Assembly (NCBI RefSeq): GCF_022808935.1
Contig: NZ_JAKZFR010000007.1
Span: 185,683 to 249,682 of the forward strand
Length of the DNA: 64,000 bases
Reading direction: 5' to 3'
Source: Geothrix sp. SG200
GTDB lineage: Bacteria > Acidobacteriota > Holophagae > Holophagales > Holophagaceae
A model generated the notes under the pieces. The model saw only the letters and a list, made by a program, of their open reading frames with translations. It made no database searches and was not told where the DNA came from. This document shows, one piece after another, positions 63,883 to 64,000 of this stretch; position 1 is the first letter of the stretch; each line of letters opens with the position of its first letter. Made by a program: the position numbers and the translations under genes.

Positions 63883-64000
63883 ACGTGGGCGGGCTCGGCC
63901 AAATCTGCTTCTGGTATGACTTCACCAAGGTCCCGTCGCGCTAAAGTGGGTTATTCAATCACCGTCACTTCCCGCTGGTCCTGGCTTTCCGTTCGTCCGC

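Larger units (their letters stand above)
63457..64000. other. Integron attI/array-side region, no gene accepted
   Basis: 544 bp beside the integrase start, with lower GC and different base use than the rest of the window. No convincing open frame. It contains a C-rich tract, two 22-bp copies each with GTTAGGC, and two reverse core-like GCCTAAC sites (63423-63429, inside the integrase 5' end, and 63569-63575). The region continues past the window edge, where cassettes would lie. Confidence 0.7.

Overview
High-GC (about 70%) bacterial chromosome with dense gene packing, strong GGAGG-type ribosome sites and frequent GTG/TTG starts. It carries Gram-negative envelope genes (a lipid A-type acyltransferase, a family 9 heptosyltransferase-like protein, a DUF748/AsmA-like protein). 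Long antisense open frames are a codon-bias artefact. The gene mix (tricorn-like protease, DUF1015 beside serA/serC, an archaeal-type cyclic-2,3-diphosphoglycerate-synthetase-like protein) would fit Acidobacteriota, perhaps Holophagae/Geothrix relatives. That taxonomic guess is an inference. No rRNA, tRNA or CRISPR array was recognised.

Layout. 1-8.9 kb: broken-off M28 peptidase, tricorn-like protease, dienelactone hydrolase, PAS-GGDEF diguanylate cyclase, dUTPase, a lipoprotein and a YdjM-like membrane protein. 9-15.4 kb: a coupled minus-strand run (AhpD-like, GNAT, DoxX-like, EamA, rlmN) divergent from a MocR/PdxR-type regulator, then an M16 protease. 15-20.2 kb: an ArsR regulator divergent from a quinone oxidoreductase, and two ABC ATPase/permease pairs. 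20.4-28.1 kb: an unknown multi-pass protein, dnaE, and two NtrC-like regulators with degenerate key motifs. 28-33.4 kb: two coupled transglutaminase-like proteins, a YihY protein and a toxin-antitoxin-like pair. 33.4-41.2 kb: greA-clpX-lon, envelope acyl- and glycosyltransferases and arginine deiminase. 41.4-50.3 kb: a 2-Cys peroxiredoxin followed by a duplicated repeat block, PlsC-type acyltransferase, EamA, DUF748, the cDPG-synthetase-like protein, an Old Yellow Enzyme and ComF. 50.3-56.9 kb: amino acid permease, HGSNAT-like acyltransferase, CorC-like CBS protein, GH113-like glycosidase and a receiver-DUF4388 protein. 57-60.8 kb: DUF1015, serA and serC, making phosphoserine.

The most notable parts are mobile or repeat-derived. 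The right end (62.4-64.0 kb) is the integrase end of a chromosomal integron. An IntI-type recombinase, whose catalytic residues align with IntI1 at a constant offset, is followed by gene-less DNA. That DNA has two near-identical 22-bp sequences, each with a GTTAGGC core site 216 bp apart, and a G-quadruplex-prone tract. A single-gene GxxExxY cassette with 32-bp inverted-repeat ends sits between serA and serC, and an apparently empty inverted repeat of a similar style lies beside the integron integrase. Other oddities are a triplicated 24-bp unit carrying ribosome site plus ATG at the glycosyltransferase start, a 108-bp duplication of the peroxiredoxin 3' end, and a linker insertion in Lon.
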